A stretch of DNA of 64,000 nt from Spartinivicinus poritis (GCF_028858535.1 NZ_JAPMOU010000009.1:1-64000); one strand, 5' to 3'. Shown: positions 37,378 to 45,382, counted from the stretch's first letter. Made by a program: numbers and translations. Notes: generated by a model not told the origin, from the sequence alone.

Positions 37378-37920
37378 TTAACAGAGCTGTTGTTCCAAAT
37401 GCTCTCTCAAATGATAAGCTGCTCCTCCCAAATAGTTTAAAATATCCGTATACCTTAACTGCCAACGGCGATACCAGCTTTTTCCATTAACGCCAATAAA
37501 TTGATATTTCTCTTTCTCTGTATAACCTTTCCAGCCATAGCCTAAACAAGGATTACAGTCCTCTCCTGTTCTATTAAAACCTAGCCCATTACAGTAACCA
37601 CACACCGACATCACTTTTAGTTCTTCACATGCTAAAAGTGCCAGCTGTTCCAAACTAACATTTTCTAGCTGCCAGTCATTGGTTTCAGCCAAAGAGTGCG
37701 CTTCCATGGTAATTAACTCTATCAGCTTTTGTTTATCACCCTGATCATCAAAAATTAAAAAACGACCCAGGTAGTAAGACTCAGCAGGTAAATTACCCAT
37801 ACCAAGGGCTGCAGCGATGTCTTCCCAACGATAATTGAAATGTCCCGCTACATTATTTTCATACAATTGGTTTTGAGTAAAACCAGCCGTATTTAAAAGT
37901 GCAGGGATATCCCAAATCAT
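37378..37920 (-). CDS. Phage Q-like antitermination protein with zinc motif (putative)
   Basis: 180 residues. The centre has MSVCGYCNGLGFNRTGEDCN then PCLGYGWKGY, a paired CxxCxGxG-type zinc-binding arrangement found in lambda/82-type Q antiterminators and DnaJ-like fingers. The C-terminal part (WYRRWQLRYTDILNYLGGAA) is basic and helical, as in Q proteins. It starts two bases after the stop of the NusG-like gene, so the two are translated as a pair at the head of the ~30-kb eCIS operon. I infer a role in read-through transcription. A different zinc-finger regulator cannot be excluded. Confidence 0.6.
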   Translation of the reverse strand: MIWDIPALLNTAGFTQNQLYENNVAGHFNYRWEDIAAALGMGNLPAESYYLGRFLIFDDQGDKQKLIELITMEAHSLAETNDWQLENVSLEQLALLACEELKVMSVCGYCNGLGFNRTGEDCNPCLGYGWKGYTEKEKYQFIGVNGKSWYRRWQLRYTDILNYLGGAAYHLREHLEQQLC

Positions 37921-37922
37921 TA

Positions 37923-38438
37923 TTAGTTAGTCCAGACTGGTTTAAATTGATTTTGTTTTAAAGTAAATACCATGGTTTTACATAAGGCTGGAATTTCAAT
38001 GGCAACATTATTTTGTGTGGCATCGGCTACTAAAACACCGATGTATCCCTGTAATGGTCCATCAGTAATTTCTATCTTTGTGCCTTTATTTAACGTACTC
38101 ACTTTTGTTTGCCATTGATAACTTGAGTTCAGCAACTGTTTAACTGCATTGATCTGGCTTTCAGGAATAACTATAGGCTCACTTTTTAAACTCACAAAAT
38201 GGGAAAACCCAGATGCTTTTTTTACCCGATAAAACTCATCGTTATTGATATAGACAAAAATATAAGAAGGAAAAATAGGGACTTTAATCTTCTTTTTCCG
38301 ATCTGACCAAAGCCTAGTTTCTTCTATAACGGGATAAAAGTTTTCAACGCTTTTATCTGTTAACCCGGCAGCCAATTTGGCCTCACAATTGGCTCTAGTA
38401 TAAACAGCATACCAATCACGTCTATTATTATGATCCAT
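37923..38438 (-). CDS. NusG-family specialised antiterminator (RfaH/AnfA1-like)
   Basis: 171 residues. The NGN domain has WYAVYTRANCEAKLAAGL, YPVIEETRLW and IKVPIFPSYIFVYIN; the C-terminal KOW domain has NKGTKIEITDGPLQGYIGVL. Specialised NusG paralogues such as RfaH, LoaP and UpxY lead long operons and suppress termination; the Serratia afp cluster is controlled by the RfaH-like AnfA1. This gene heads the eCIS operon with AGGTG six bases before the ATG, so it fits the same job. The leader between 38439 and 38796 holds several palindromes. There is a short AGCGGTA sequence in the leader (minus strand, around 38530) that recalls part of the RfaH ops element, but the match is weak. Confidence 0.88.
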   Translation of the reverse strand: MDHNNRRDWYAVYTRANCEAKLAAGLTDKSVENFYPVIEETRLWSDRKKKIKVPIFPSYIFVYINNDEFYRVKKASGFSHFVSLKSEPIVIPESQINAVKQLLNSSYQWQTKVSTLNKGTKIEITDGPLQGYIGVLVADATQNNVAIEIPALCKTMVFTLKQNQFKPVWTN

Positions 38439-38628
38439 TTTAACACCTGTTTACAGGCAAGGCTTCGCCCTATCAGTCCCATCAAGATATGATTTGTAAA
38501 GATTTTTAAAAATGTTGACAAAAAATACCGCTTTTTATCATTGTATAGTAAGTAAACATCAACTGCCTATTTGCTAATAGTTGGAACTTAGCTCTTTATC
38601 TTTGTAAGAAATAACTATCAACCTTCAT

Positions 38629-38730
38629 ACCCTGGAACCAGGGTTACTCATTAATATTTATTCTGTTTACTCACTGTTTTGACACTATTGAACCAGCAAA
38701 TTTTTGCTTTGTCATGGCGACAGTGTCGCC
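38629..38730. promoter_or_regulatory. Cluster of three perfect dyads in the divergent eCIS promoter region
   Basis: Within the 358-base gap between the NusG-like gene and the HTH gene lie ACCCTGG-AA-CCAGGGT (38629-38644), AGCAAA-TT-TTTGCT (38695-38708) and GGCGACA-G-TGTCGCC (38716-38730), all perfect. None is followed by a convincing T-run, so operator sites fit better than terminators. A further small dyad CCTGTTTACAGG (38447-38458) overlaps the ribosome-site region of the NusG-like gene. No clear -35/-10 pair was found for the minus-strand promoter. Confidence 0.5.
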
Positions 38731-38796
38731 TTTACTATAAATTTTCACTCTGCATACTTGCTGTGCAATTGTAGTTCTAAGGATGGAGCAGATCAA

Positions 38797-39237
38797 ATGG
38801 ACATACCAGCATTTCTTTTTAATTTACCTGAACAAAATTCAAGCCATTATATCTATTTAGTAGAATTCCTGAACATCCATAAAGACAAATGCATTCCTTT
38901 TCTGCCTTGGTTAACAGCAGAAATACTGTCTTATGCAGGAGCAGAAAAAATGATTGAAGTAATAAGGCAATATGGATCATGTAGGGTTGATCGAAATACC
39001 CTTTGTGATTTATTAGAAGGAGACCACTCTTTACAAAAAATTTTTGAACTAAACTGCAGTAGTAATAATATGTTAGAAGTTCAATCAATGTCTGGGTTAA
39101 TATCTGATTTGAGGCGTTTTTCAGTTAATTTCTTATTAAAAAGGAATACATGCCCGCAAGATATTGTACTGTTAACAGGTGTAAGCTTTAGAACTATTCA
39201 AAGAGCCAAGTCACAGCTTAAAGATAGGGTTATTTAA
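38797..39237 (+). CDS. Putative HTH regulator divergent from the eCIS operon
   Basis: About 146 residues starting MDIPAFLFNLPEQN; a GGAG lies ten bases before the ATG at 38797, so I prefer it to the longer frame from 38704, which would cover the dyad cluster. The C-terminus (LLKRNTCPQDIVLLTGVSFR, TIQRAKSQLKDRVI) is a plausible helix-turn-helix. The middle is helical with several Cys residues. It slightly recalls Mor/C-type phage activators, but I cannot assign a family. Divergent orientation across a palindrome-rich gap suggests it controls the eCIS operon. Confidence 0.65.
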   Translation: MDIPAFLFNLPEQNSSHYIYLVEFLNIHKDKCIPFLPWLTAEILSYAGAEKMIEVIRQYGSCRVDRNTLCDLLEGDHSLQKIFELNCSSNNMLEVQSMSGLISDLRRFSVNFLLKRNTCPQDIVLLTGVSFRTIQRAKSQLKDRVI

Positions 39238-39610
39238 CCAGTGATTTGAACAAGTTTCTTTCCTCAAAAACATGCTAGAATGGCATTACTACACTCTAAG
39301 AACATATATTAAAAATCAATAAATAGACAATAGGTTAAACAAAAGACTATTAAACAATCAGATTGTCGTTTAAAACTGACAGAACATAGGAATAGGCTCT
39401 TCTTCTGTTTACTATTGGTTTCGCTAAAAGCAAACAGAGCATAAAAAAGTCTATATGCATTACCCCATAGACCTGACCCATAAACAGCGATCAGTGCAAA
39501 GTCCTTTACTTCCAACGCCTAAGTGGTAAGTAGGTCGTAAGGGACCCACCTGCCAACAACCATACTGCTATATTCTATGTGGTTAAAGTGGTGGATACTG
39601 TCTAAAGAAT
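39238..39610. other. Intergenic DNA with no gene seen
   Basis: AT-rich with short internal inverted words. An open frame of 68 codons on the minus strand (39309-39515) has no ribosome site and odd composition, and I do not call it. Confidence 0.5.
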
Positions 39611-39778
39611 ATGACAGCCCAGTGGGAACCACAACTAACGTCTATCAATAACAAAGAAACCAATTATAAAAGTTTGATGGGACCAATGGCCAATACCCTT
39701 CATCAATTAATAACACAAGTAGATACCAGTGTATTTCAACCACTAAAGGGAAAAGGCCAAAATACCACTATTAAATGA
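39611..39778 (+). pseudogene. topB: C-terminal topB fragment (second copy)
   Basis: Encodes 55 residues (MTAQWEPQLTSINNKETNYK, SLMGPMANTLHQLITQVDTS...) that match the last part of the topB frame at 2503-2670 (MTAQWESQLTSISHKEASYK...). By eye about 70% of bases agree. Nothing recognisable of topB precedes the ATG. It overlaps the end of the convergent lipoprotein gene by eight bases. Not a functional enzyme. Confidence 0.8.
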
Positions 39779-40310
39779 CTAGTTCCTTGATAATCGAATC
39801 AACCTCTGCTTCCTCACTCTGTTTAAAGGTGAAGCCTAAGCTAATAAACAGCCCTTTCCGTTCAAATAATATTTCCCGCTTGAATATACCAGGCACAAAA
39901 TTAGGGTAAGTAAAAACAACATCAGTCACAGTAATTTTATTATTAGCAAGCTGCCTAGTTTGCTGGCTGTGAATCGTTATATCCTTGTCAGTTAAAAAAT
40001 AATTTTTTTCTTTTGATAAGATTAATATTGCCTCTGGGCCTGACTCTTTTTCCGCCGGATTCCCTTTAGATATATAAAATAAGTTAATAGTTTTAAACTC
40101 GTTTCGCCCTATTTTTTCATCTCTGTCGGTATTCTTGATATGCCAGTTTTTTGGAAAATTTAGCTTCAAATCCAGACTGTGATTGACATACTGGTTATTT
40201 TCAAAATAACCAAGTGAAATCGTATCGCTGTTATTAACATTCTTATTGCTACCACATGCAGCTAATAAAAGGCATAAAAACAAACTTATATAGTTTGCTA
40301 CTTGTTTCAT
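39771..40310 (-). CDS. Small lipoprotein of unknown function
   Basis: 179 residues. Signal peptide with lipobox LLLAACGS predicts a lipoprotein; a residue other than Asp follows the Cys (Gly), so outer-membrane sorting is likely. The mature part is beta-rich (LDLKLNFPKNWHIKN, ITVTDVVFTYPNFVPGIFKR, REILFERKGLFISLGFTFKQ), resembling PsbP/MOG1-type surface lipoproteins in outline. I recognise no definite family. Divergent from the P450 gene with a 126-base gap, so the two may share a promoter region. Confidence 0.8.
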   Translation of the reverse strand: MKQVANYISLFLCLLLAACGSNKNVNNSDTISLGYFENNQYVNHSLDLKLNFPKNWHIKNTDRDEKIGRNEFKTINLFYISKGNPAEKESGPEAILILSKEKNYFLTDKDITIHSQQTRQLANNKITVTDVVFTYPNFVPGIFKREILFERKGLFISLGFTFKQSEEAEVDSIIKELVI

Positions 40311-40436
40311 TAATTCTATTCCTTATTCAGTATTGCTTAAGTTCATAAGTATAAACAAATAAACGACAAACCTCTATATTAGTTAAACTACAAAGTACAT
40401 TAGGATCAAAATACTGACCGAAAGGATATAAAAAAA

Positions 40437-41693
40437 ATGCACAGTCAGAATAATACGACAATAGATGCTTTAACGACAGAACAAGTAAGAGAAATTGTAC
40501 AAACGCTTTATACACCGCCCAATGACTGGAGCCAGGTGTTTCTTATGTTTCAAGGGTTGCATCAAACGCCTGCCACAGCATGGCAACTCAGCGATAATTA
40601 TTATGTGGTAGCCGACTACCCAACGGTACAGCATGTCTTAAGGTCAGATGACTTTTCAGCTAACCGAGTAAGAGGTATTTTTAAGCAATCAAAAACCGAT
40701 CCAAGTGGCTACGAACAGTTAATCCAAGGTTTTGAGCACTGGGTACTGTTTAAAGATGGCGAGTCGCATATTCTTCTAAGACGCTGCATTAATCAAGCAT
40801 TTAGTCGCCAAATACTAGACAAAATGCTACCAATGATGGAAGAATGTGTTGACTACTTATTAAGCCCTTTTTTAGCTCAGTCAAAGCCTGTCACCTTTGA
40901 TCTAATCAAGGAAGTGGCTTTTCCCTTGCCCATGTTAGTCATTGCCAAAGCGCTTGGTGCCAAGGCGGAGGATGCCTTATACCTTAAGCAGCTTTCTGAC
41001 CGCCTGACTCGGCTTTTTTTCGCCAATATCACTCCTGCTATTCTAACTGATGCCGAACAAGCCCTATTTGCATCCCGAGACTATTTTCTACATCTAATCA
41101 ACCAGCACCGACAACAGCCCCAAGATAATTTATTGGGTGCATTACTAAGCTTACAAGATACTCACTCAACAATAACTGACCAGTGCATGGCTGATAATTG
41201 TTCCATGCTATTGCTGGCTGGGCATGAAACAACTACTAGCACAATAGGCAATCTGTTTTATTTTCTTGATGAACAAAAGTTGTTATGCTCTGTTTTGCAA
41301 AAGCCTGATCTATATAACCCAGCAATAGAAGAAACCCTTCGTTACTCCTGTCCAGTACAATCAATCCGTCGTATTGCAACAAAGCCAGTTAACTTGCATC
41401 AGCACCAAGTACAGCCCGGAGACTGTATTGAGGTACTGTTAGGCGCAGCCTGTCGAGATCCGAATATGTTTGAGCAACCCAATCAGTTTAAACTGGACCG
41501 TCAACATAATAAGCACTTGGCTTTTGGTTATGCTCGCCATCTTTGCTCCGGCGCCCAACTCTCTCGTCTAGAGATGCAAGTCATATTAAATCATCTAGGC
41601 AGTTTTTCTATTGCTGTTGATCGACAACAGGCAAGATGGCGTCAACAAGATACTTTAGTTGGTTTAGAAAGCTTACCCATAACAATTCAATAA
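40437..41693 (+). CDS. Bacterial cytochrome P450
   Basis: 418 residues. The I-helix oxygen-activation motif is LLLAGHETTTS, the K-helix ExxR is EETLR, and the heme-ligand loop is FGYARHLCSGAQLSRLE with Cys370. The usual Gly at the fourth position of FxxGxxxCxG is Ala here, a tolerated variant. Soluble, like other class I bacterial P450s. No ferredoxin, ferredoxin reductase or biosynthetic partner lies next to it, so its redox partners must be elsewhere. RBS AAAGGA seven to nine bases before the ATG. A MITE-like repeat begins six bases after the stop. Confidence 0.93.
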   Translation: MHSQNNTTIDALTTEQVREIVQTLYTPPNDWSQVFLMFQGLHQTPATAWQLSDNYYVVADYPTVQHVLRSDDFSANRVRGIFKQSKTDPSGYEQLIQGFEHWVLFKDGESHILLRRCINQAFSRQILDKMLPMMEECVDYLLSPFLAQSKPVTFDLIKEVAFPLPMLVIAKALGAKAEDALYLKQLSDRLTRLFFANITPAILTDAEQALFASRDYFLHLINQHRQQPQDNLLGALLSLQDTHSTITDQCMADNCSMLLLAGHETTTSTIGNLFYFLDEQKLLCSVLQKPDLYNPAIEETLRYSCPVQSIRRIATKPVNLHQHQVQPGDCIEVLLGAACRDPNMFEQPNQFKLDRQHNKHLAFGYARHLCSGAQLSRLEMQVILNHLGSFSIAVDRQQARWRQQDTLVGLESLPITIQ

Positions 41694-41699
41694 CCAACT

Positions 41700-41844
41700 T
41701 ATACCCTTCGCGAATGATTTTTATACCCCTAGGGCACAAGGGGTTTGTTGTCGCCGCTCTTCACCCTAATCATTTATAAAAACATAAACTCATAGGGCTT
41801 CATCACTCGACGGCCGCCCCTAAAAACCATTCACTTTGGCTATA
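41700..41844. repeat. MITE-like intergenic repeat, copy D
   Basis: About 145 bases with terminal inverted repeats: TATACCCTTCGCGAATGATT at the left and AACCATTCACTTTGGCTATA at the right. An inner hairpin CCCCTAGGGCACAAGGGG lies near the left end and the core GACGGCCGCCCCT near the right. It begins six bases after the P450 stop codon. Confidence 0.8.
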
Positions 41845-41917
41845 GAAGGCTGTTATCCAGCCTTACGGATGCACTATTCAGTTTTATGTTATCCAGTTAA
41901 ATTGTATTCTACAGTCT

Positions 41918-41948
41918 ACGCCTTGCTACTAACAAGGCGTACATATTT
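41918..41948. terminator. Bidirectional terminator hairpin
   Basis: ACGCCTTG-CTACTAA-CAAGGCGT, an 8-base perfect stem followed by ACATATTTTT on the plus strand. It lies between the convergent P450 and the small secreted-protein gene. Confidence 0.65.
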
Positions 41949-42275
41949 TTAGCTACAAACTGTCTTAAAAACACCAAATAAGTCAGGATGATCAAATATA
42001 TAACAGGTAGAATAGCCTGGCACTTTAACGGTAATATGTTCTGCTTTTGCGGGTAAGTTTTCAGGTATATCACCGCCTTTTTGCCAGCCTTTGGTAATAA
42101 TACAGTTATCATTAGCAAAGGCATTTCTCACTTGCTCATCCTCAGAACCCTCAACTGCTTTTTGCACCATATGTGTAGATAAGGTAAAAGAGCCTTGATC
42201 GATTTTACATTCGCCAAATGAGGCAAAAGACATACTATAACCGAGTATTGATAGAAGTATCATGCTTGATTTCAT
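41949..42275 (-). CDS. Small exported protein of unknown function
   Basis: 108 residues with an N-terminal signal peptide (MKSSMILLSILGYSMSFASF). The mature part has four Cys residues (ECKIDQ, NDNCIITKGW, STCYIF, KTVCS) that could form two disulfides. The family is not recognised. Last gene of a minus-strand group with the two small membrane proteins upstream, though 146 bases separate it from them. Confidence 0.75.
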   Translation of the reverse strand: MKSSMILLSILGYSMSFASFGECKIDQGSFTLSTHMVQKAVEGSEDEQVRNAFANDNCIITKGWQKGGDIPENLPAKAEHITVKVPGYSTCYIFDHPDLFGVFKTVCS

Positions 42276-42421
42276 TATGATTGCCCATCCTTTGGTTTAC
42301 TATCCTTGGTTATTCGTTTCATTAGTAGCTGAGAAATTATAGAACTAGGTTATAGTATACACAAAACCTATAGTGGATTGCGCTTCCCTATTGAATGACT
42401 CTTACTGACGTTAGGGCACCT

Positions 42422-42826
42422 TTAATTTACTGTAAATTTTTTATCACTATCACGTAATATGAATAAGGCCAAGCAAGCTGCCAACATTGGCCAAGCAGCA
42501 AAAAAAAGGAGATTAGCTCCTTCAAAGGGATGCAAATACTGTTTAAATGAAGAAAAAGTAGAAACGCCATGAAAAAATAATACGGCACCATAGCTATATT
42601 TTTTCATATAACCCACCACAAATAGCAATAGCACTACCAGTTCAGCACAACCAATCACGTACATGGTTAGGTGACCCAAACCAGCAATAAAATAAAATTT
42701 CTCATATACCTTGGCTGCATGTTCAGGGTTAATAAACTTATCTAATGTCCACATTAACATGACCAAAAAAACCGTTAACCTAATCAACAATAGCGATATA
42801 TGTAGTTTATTTTCTTGTAATGCCAT
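42422..42826 (-). CDS. DoxX-like four-helix membrane protein
   Basis: 134 residues with four hydrophobic helices (about 10-28, 45-68, 75-95 and 103-123). The layout and motifs (RLTVFLVMLMWTLDKFINPEH, GCAELVVLLLFVVGYMKKYS) fit the DoxX/DoxD superfamily; exact subfamily uncertain. Seventeen bases after the DUF6868-like gene, so co-transcribed. Function unknown; some relatives act with thiol or quinone redox systems. Confidence 0.7.
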   Translation of the reverse strand: MALQENKLHISLLLIRLTVFLVMLMWTLDKFINPEHAAKVYEKFYFIAGLGHLTMYVIGCAELVVLLLFVVGYMKKYSYGAVLFFHGVSTFSSFKQYLHPFEGANLLFFAAWPMLAACLALFILRDSDKKFTVN

Positions 42827-42843
42827 GATTCACCCTCAAAGAA

Positions 42844-43086
42844 TTACTCTATGATCAGCAATGCTAAATAAGGTACCAGAACAAATACAATAAAGAATAG
42901 TTTATACAGCCCAACAAATGCATAAACAACGATATTAAAGGCTTCTTTTGATATTGAAAACCATTTGCTCTGTACTTGATAAATCCAGTTAGGAAAGAGT
43001 ACACACATGAGAGCAATGTAAACCAAGAACCCTGCATTTAAAATAGTGCACCACATAAAAAAATCAGTCAGTCCATTAATGTCCAT
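42844..43086 (-). CDS. Small two-helix membrane protein (DUF6868-like)
   Basis: 80 residues: FFMWCTILNAGFLVYIALMC, then WIYQVQSKWFSISKEAFNIV, then FVGLYKLFFIVFVLVPYLAL. This F-x-x-WCT...W-x-x-x-x-x-x-WF...LYK...VPYLAL arrangement is what I recall for DUF6868. No function known. First of a two-gene unit with the DoxX-like gene. Confidence 0.75.
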   Translation of the reverse strand: MDINGLTDFFMWCTILNAGFLVYIALMCVLFPNWIYQVQSKWFSISKEAFNIVVYAFVGLYKLFFIVFVLVPYLALLIIE

Positions 43087-43123
43087 AAGCTCTCCTTGGC
43101 ATGCTGTCGCTTTTCAACGCGAA

Positions 43124-44152
43124 TTAATCAAGTAGCACAACTTCATCCATAAAGCTTTTATCCACAGTTAAAGTCCACTTTTTCAGTTGCTGCTTGCTAA
43201 AAATCAACTGACCTTGAGTTAAAGTTTTATATGGTATTTTTTTAGGTTTTTTCTTATTTCCAAGAATTTCGTGAGCAATTTTTGCTGCGGCTTCTCCAAA
43301 TAAAACGCCATATAAAACCATGCCGCCCGCTAGTTTATCATGTCCGATCACATCAGTATGAACCGTAAATACAGGAATTGGAGAATTAGCTGACATCCAT
43401 TTTACAAACCCTTCAGTATTTTCCTTGTTACCCTCAATAGTGGTTAGCCCCAAAAAAGTAGTTGCCAAAATAAAGTCATATCCATCACTTTTACTAGCTT
43501 TTATCCACTTTTTCCACTGTTCAACCTCACCAGAGGTCTTTACATCCACATCAAAGGAAACCAGCTTAAACGTTTTTTGATTATTCAATTCAATTTTTAA
43601 AAAGGCTTTACCTGTTTGATTTGTCCCTAGCAGCAATAGCACTTTCTTTGGCTTTAAGTTGAGTGATTCTTTCATTAAAAAGATAGTTCTTTTAATTAAT
43701 GGTCGTTCTAAAATACCAGTTACATTTGGATACTCAAGCAACCAAGGGTAATCTAACCGAATGTTCGCATTGACCCCCATAAAAACTACTGGTATGTCTT
43801 TGCCAAGCTTAGGCACCATGAGTTTCAGTGCATTATCATCGGTGATAAAGACTAAAACAGGATCAATTGCCTTTACTTGTTCATAAATTTCTATCGCTTT
43901 CGCTTCAAACTGATCTACTGGGAGCTTTTTCGTTCCCATTTCCAACTCATGAAATATATAGCTACTATTAGCAAACCCTGACTTTATCCCTTGACTTTGC
44001 TCGCTTACCCACTTATTTGACTCTGCTCGACTATAGCTATGGATGATTAACAAGTCCTTAGGGCCTGCGATCAGCTTGCTCGATAGACTGACCAATAACA
44101 AAACCGTTGCTACCTTTAGCATATACCAGAAGTTAGTTGATAACTTGTTCAT
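43124..44152 (-). CDS. ABC_sub_bind-type periplasmic binding protein, paralogue 1
   Basis: 342 residues with a signal peptide. Motifs LLIIHSYSR, VFITDDNALKLMVPKLGKDI, PVVFMGVNANIRLDYPW, VTGILERPLIKRTI and KKVLLLLGTNQTGKAF fit the PF04392-like substrate-binding proteins often found alone or near sensor proteins. No ABC permease or ATPase is nearby. It is a tandem duplicate of the gene at 44279-45304: signal peptides are nearly identical while mature parts diverge. Possible ligand-sensing protein rather than transport component. Confidence 0.82.
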   Translation of the reverse strand: MNKLSTNFWYMLKVATVLLLVSLSSKLIAGPKDLLIIHSYSRAESNKWVSEQSQGIKSGFANSSYIFHELEMGTKKLPVDQFEAKAIEIYEQVKAIDPVLVFITDDNALKLMVPKLGKDIPVVFMGVNANIRLDYPWLLEYPNVTGILERPLIKRTIFLMKESLNLKPKKVLLLLGTNQTGKAFLKIELNNQKTFKLVSFDVDVKTSGEVEQWKKWIKASKSDGYDFILATTFLGLTTIEGNKENTEGFVKWMSANSPIPVFTVHTDVIGHDKLAGGMVLYGVLFGEAAAKIAHEILGNKKKPKKIPYKTLTQGQLIFSKQQLKKWTLTVDKSFMDEVVLLD

Positions 44153-44228
44153 CAGGCTTCACCAATCACTTGACTTAATAGCTCACTTGTACAGGGTTTA
44201 GGGACAGCTCTAATAATTGCTTACAAGT
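44149..44228. repeat. Conserved leader of paralogue 1 (direct repeat with 45299-45382)
   Basis: About 80 bases upstream of paralogue 1 match the leader of paralogue 2 almost base for base (AGCTCACTTGTACAGGGTTT, then ACAGCTCTAATAATTGCTTA and so on), apart from a 10-base insertion (AATCACTTGA) and a few substitutions. Confidence 0.8.
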
Positions 44229-44278
44229 TTAGCCCAAATGTTAGGTGATTGGGGTGGCTGTTAGTGTAGAGCTGGAAG

Positions 44279-45304
44279 CTAATCTACCATCACTACTTCA
44301 TCTATAAACCTTTTATCTACTGCTAAATTCCACTTAGCTAGTTGATGTTTGCTAAAAATAAGCTGACCTCTATCCAGAGTTTTATAAAAAATAGCGCCTG
44401 ATTTTTTATTTTTCAAAATATCTAATGCTAGCATACCAGCGGCTTCACCCATATGAACACCATTTATTACCATACCACCAATTAGTTTATTTTTGCCTAC
44501 TACCCCCGTATGGACACTAAATGCAGGTAATGGGGAATTATTTGATATCCAATTAGCTACTTTTTCAACATCAACTTTATTGCCATTAGAATCAGTTAGT
44601 GCATAAAAATTTGTTACCAGCAATAAGTTATACCCTTCTTTTTTACTTTCAGTAATCCATTTATGCCACTCTTCTATTTTGCCTGACCGTCTTACATCAA
44701 CATCAATGGTTACCAGTCTAAATGTATCTTGACCATTTAAGTCATTTTTAAAAAATGCTTTTCCAGTAGCACTGGTTCCCATGATGATAAGTACTTTTTT
44801 TAGGCTTAGATTCAACGCATCTTTCATTTGAAAGATTGTTCTTTTCATTAAAGGCCTTTCTAAAATTCCCGTAACATTGGCGTATTTCAGCAACCATGGA
44901 TAATCAACTCGAATATTTCCATTGACTCCTGCAAAAACGATTGGAATATCTTTTCCTATTTTAGGTACCATTAGTTTGAGTGCATTATCATCAGTTAAAA
45001 AAACCAGTCCTGGATTGACCTGCTTAACCATTTTATATGCAGCATTTGCTTTTTCTTCAAATTGACTTTCCGGAATCATTTTAGTAGCCAGCTCAAACTC
45101 ATGAAACCGATAGCCACTTTGTCCAAACATTGATTTGATACCATTGGTTTGGTCATCAATCCACGTGAAAGAACCTGATCGACTATAGCTATGAATAATT
45201 AACAAATCCTTAGGGCCTGCAACCAGCTTCCACGATAGGCTTACCAATAACCAAATGGTAGCTACCTTTAGCATATACCAGAAGTTGGTTGATAACTTGT
45301 TCAT
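44279..45304 (-). CDS. ABC_sub_bind-type periplasmic binding protein, paralogue 2
   Basis: 341 residues, same layout as its downstream paralogue: signal peptide (MNKLSTNFWYMLKVATIWLL), LLIIHSYSRSGSFTWIDDQ, LVFLTDDNALKLMVPKIGKD, VFAGVNGNIRVDYPWLLKY and ILERPLMKRTIFQMK. The first ~42 residues differ from paralogue 1 at only a few positions, but later segments (for example the 220-260 region) differ widely, so ligand specificity may differ. No transporter genes are adjacent. Confidence 0.82.
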   Translation of the reverse strand: MNKLSTNFWYMLKVATIWLLVSLSWKLVAGPKDLLIIHSYSRSGSFTWIDDQTNGIKSMFGQSGYRFHEFELATKMIPESQFEEKANAAYKMVKQVNPGLVFLTDDNALKLMVPKIGKDIPIVFAGVNGNIRVDYPWLLKYANVTGILERPLMKRTIFQMKDALNLSLKKVLIIMGTSATGKAFFKNDLNGQDTFRLVTIDVDVRRSGKIEEWHKWITESKKEGYNLLLVTNFYALTDSNGNKVDVEKVANWISNNSPLPAFSVHTGVVGKNKLIGGMVINGVHMGEAAGMLALDILKNKKSGAIFYKTLDRGQLIFSKHQLAKWNLAVDKRFIDEVVMVD

Positions 45305-45382
45305 CAGGCTTCACCTTAATAGCTCACTTGTACAGGGTTTAGGAACAGCTCTAATAATTGCTTACAAGTTTAGCCCAAATGG
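45299..45382. repeat. Conserved leader of paralogue 2
   Basis: Second member of the direct repeat described for 44149-44228. It includes the start region of paralogue 2 and its upstream sequence up to TTTAGCCCAAATG. Confidence 0.8.

Noticed and set aside
38524-38536. RfaH ops-like element in the eCIS leader (AGCGGTA on the minus strand)
   Set aside because: Only a 7-base partial match to the ops sequence; not enough to call a site.
38514-38545. TTGACA followed by TATAGT on the plus strand as a promoter
   Set aside because: The spacing is about 23 bases, too long for a sigma-70 promoter, and it would point into the divergent gap rather than at a gene start.
39309-39515. Minus-strand open frame of 68 codons in the gap after the HTH regulator
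   Set aside because: No ribosome site, no recognisable motif and unusual composition. Treated as chance.
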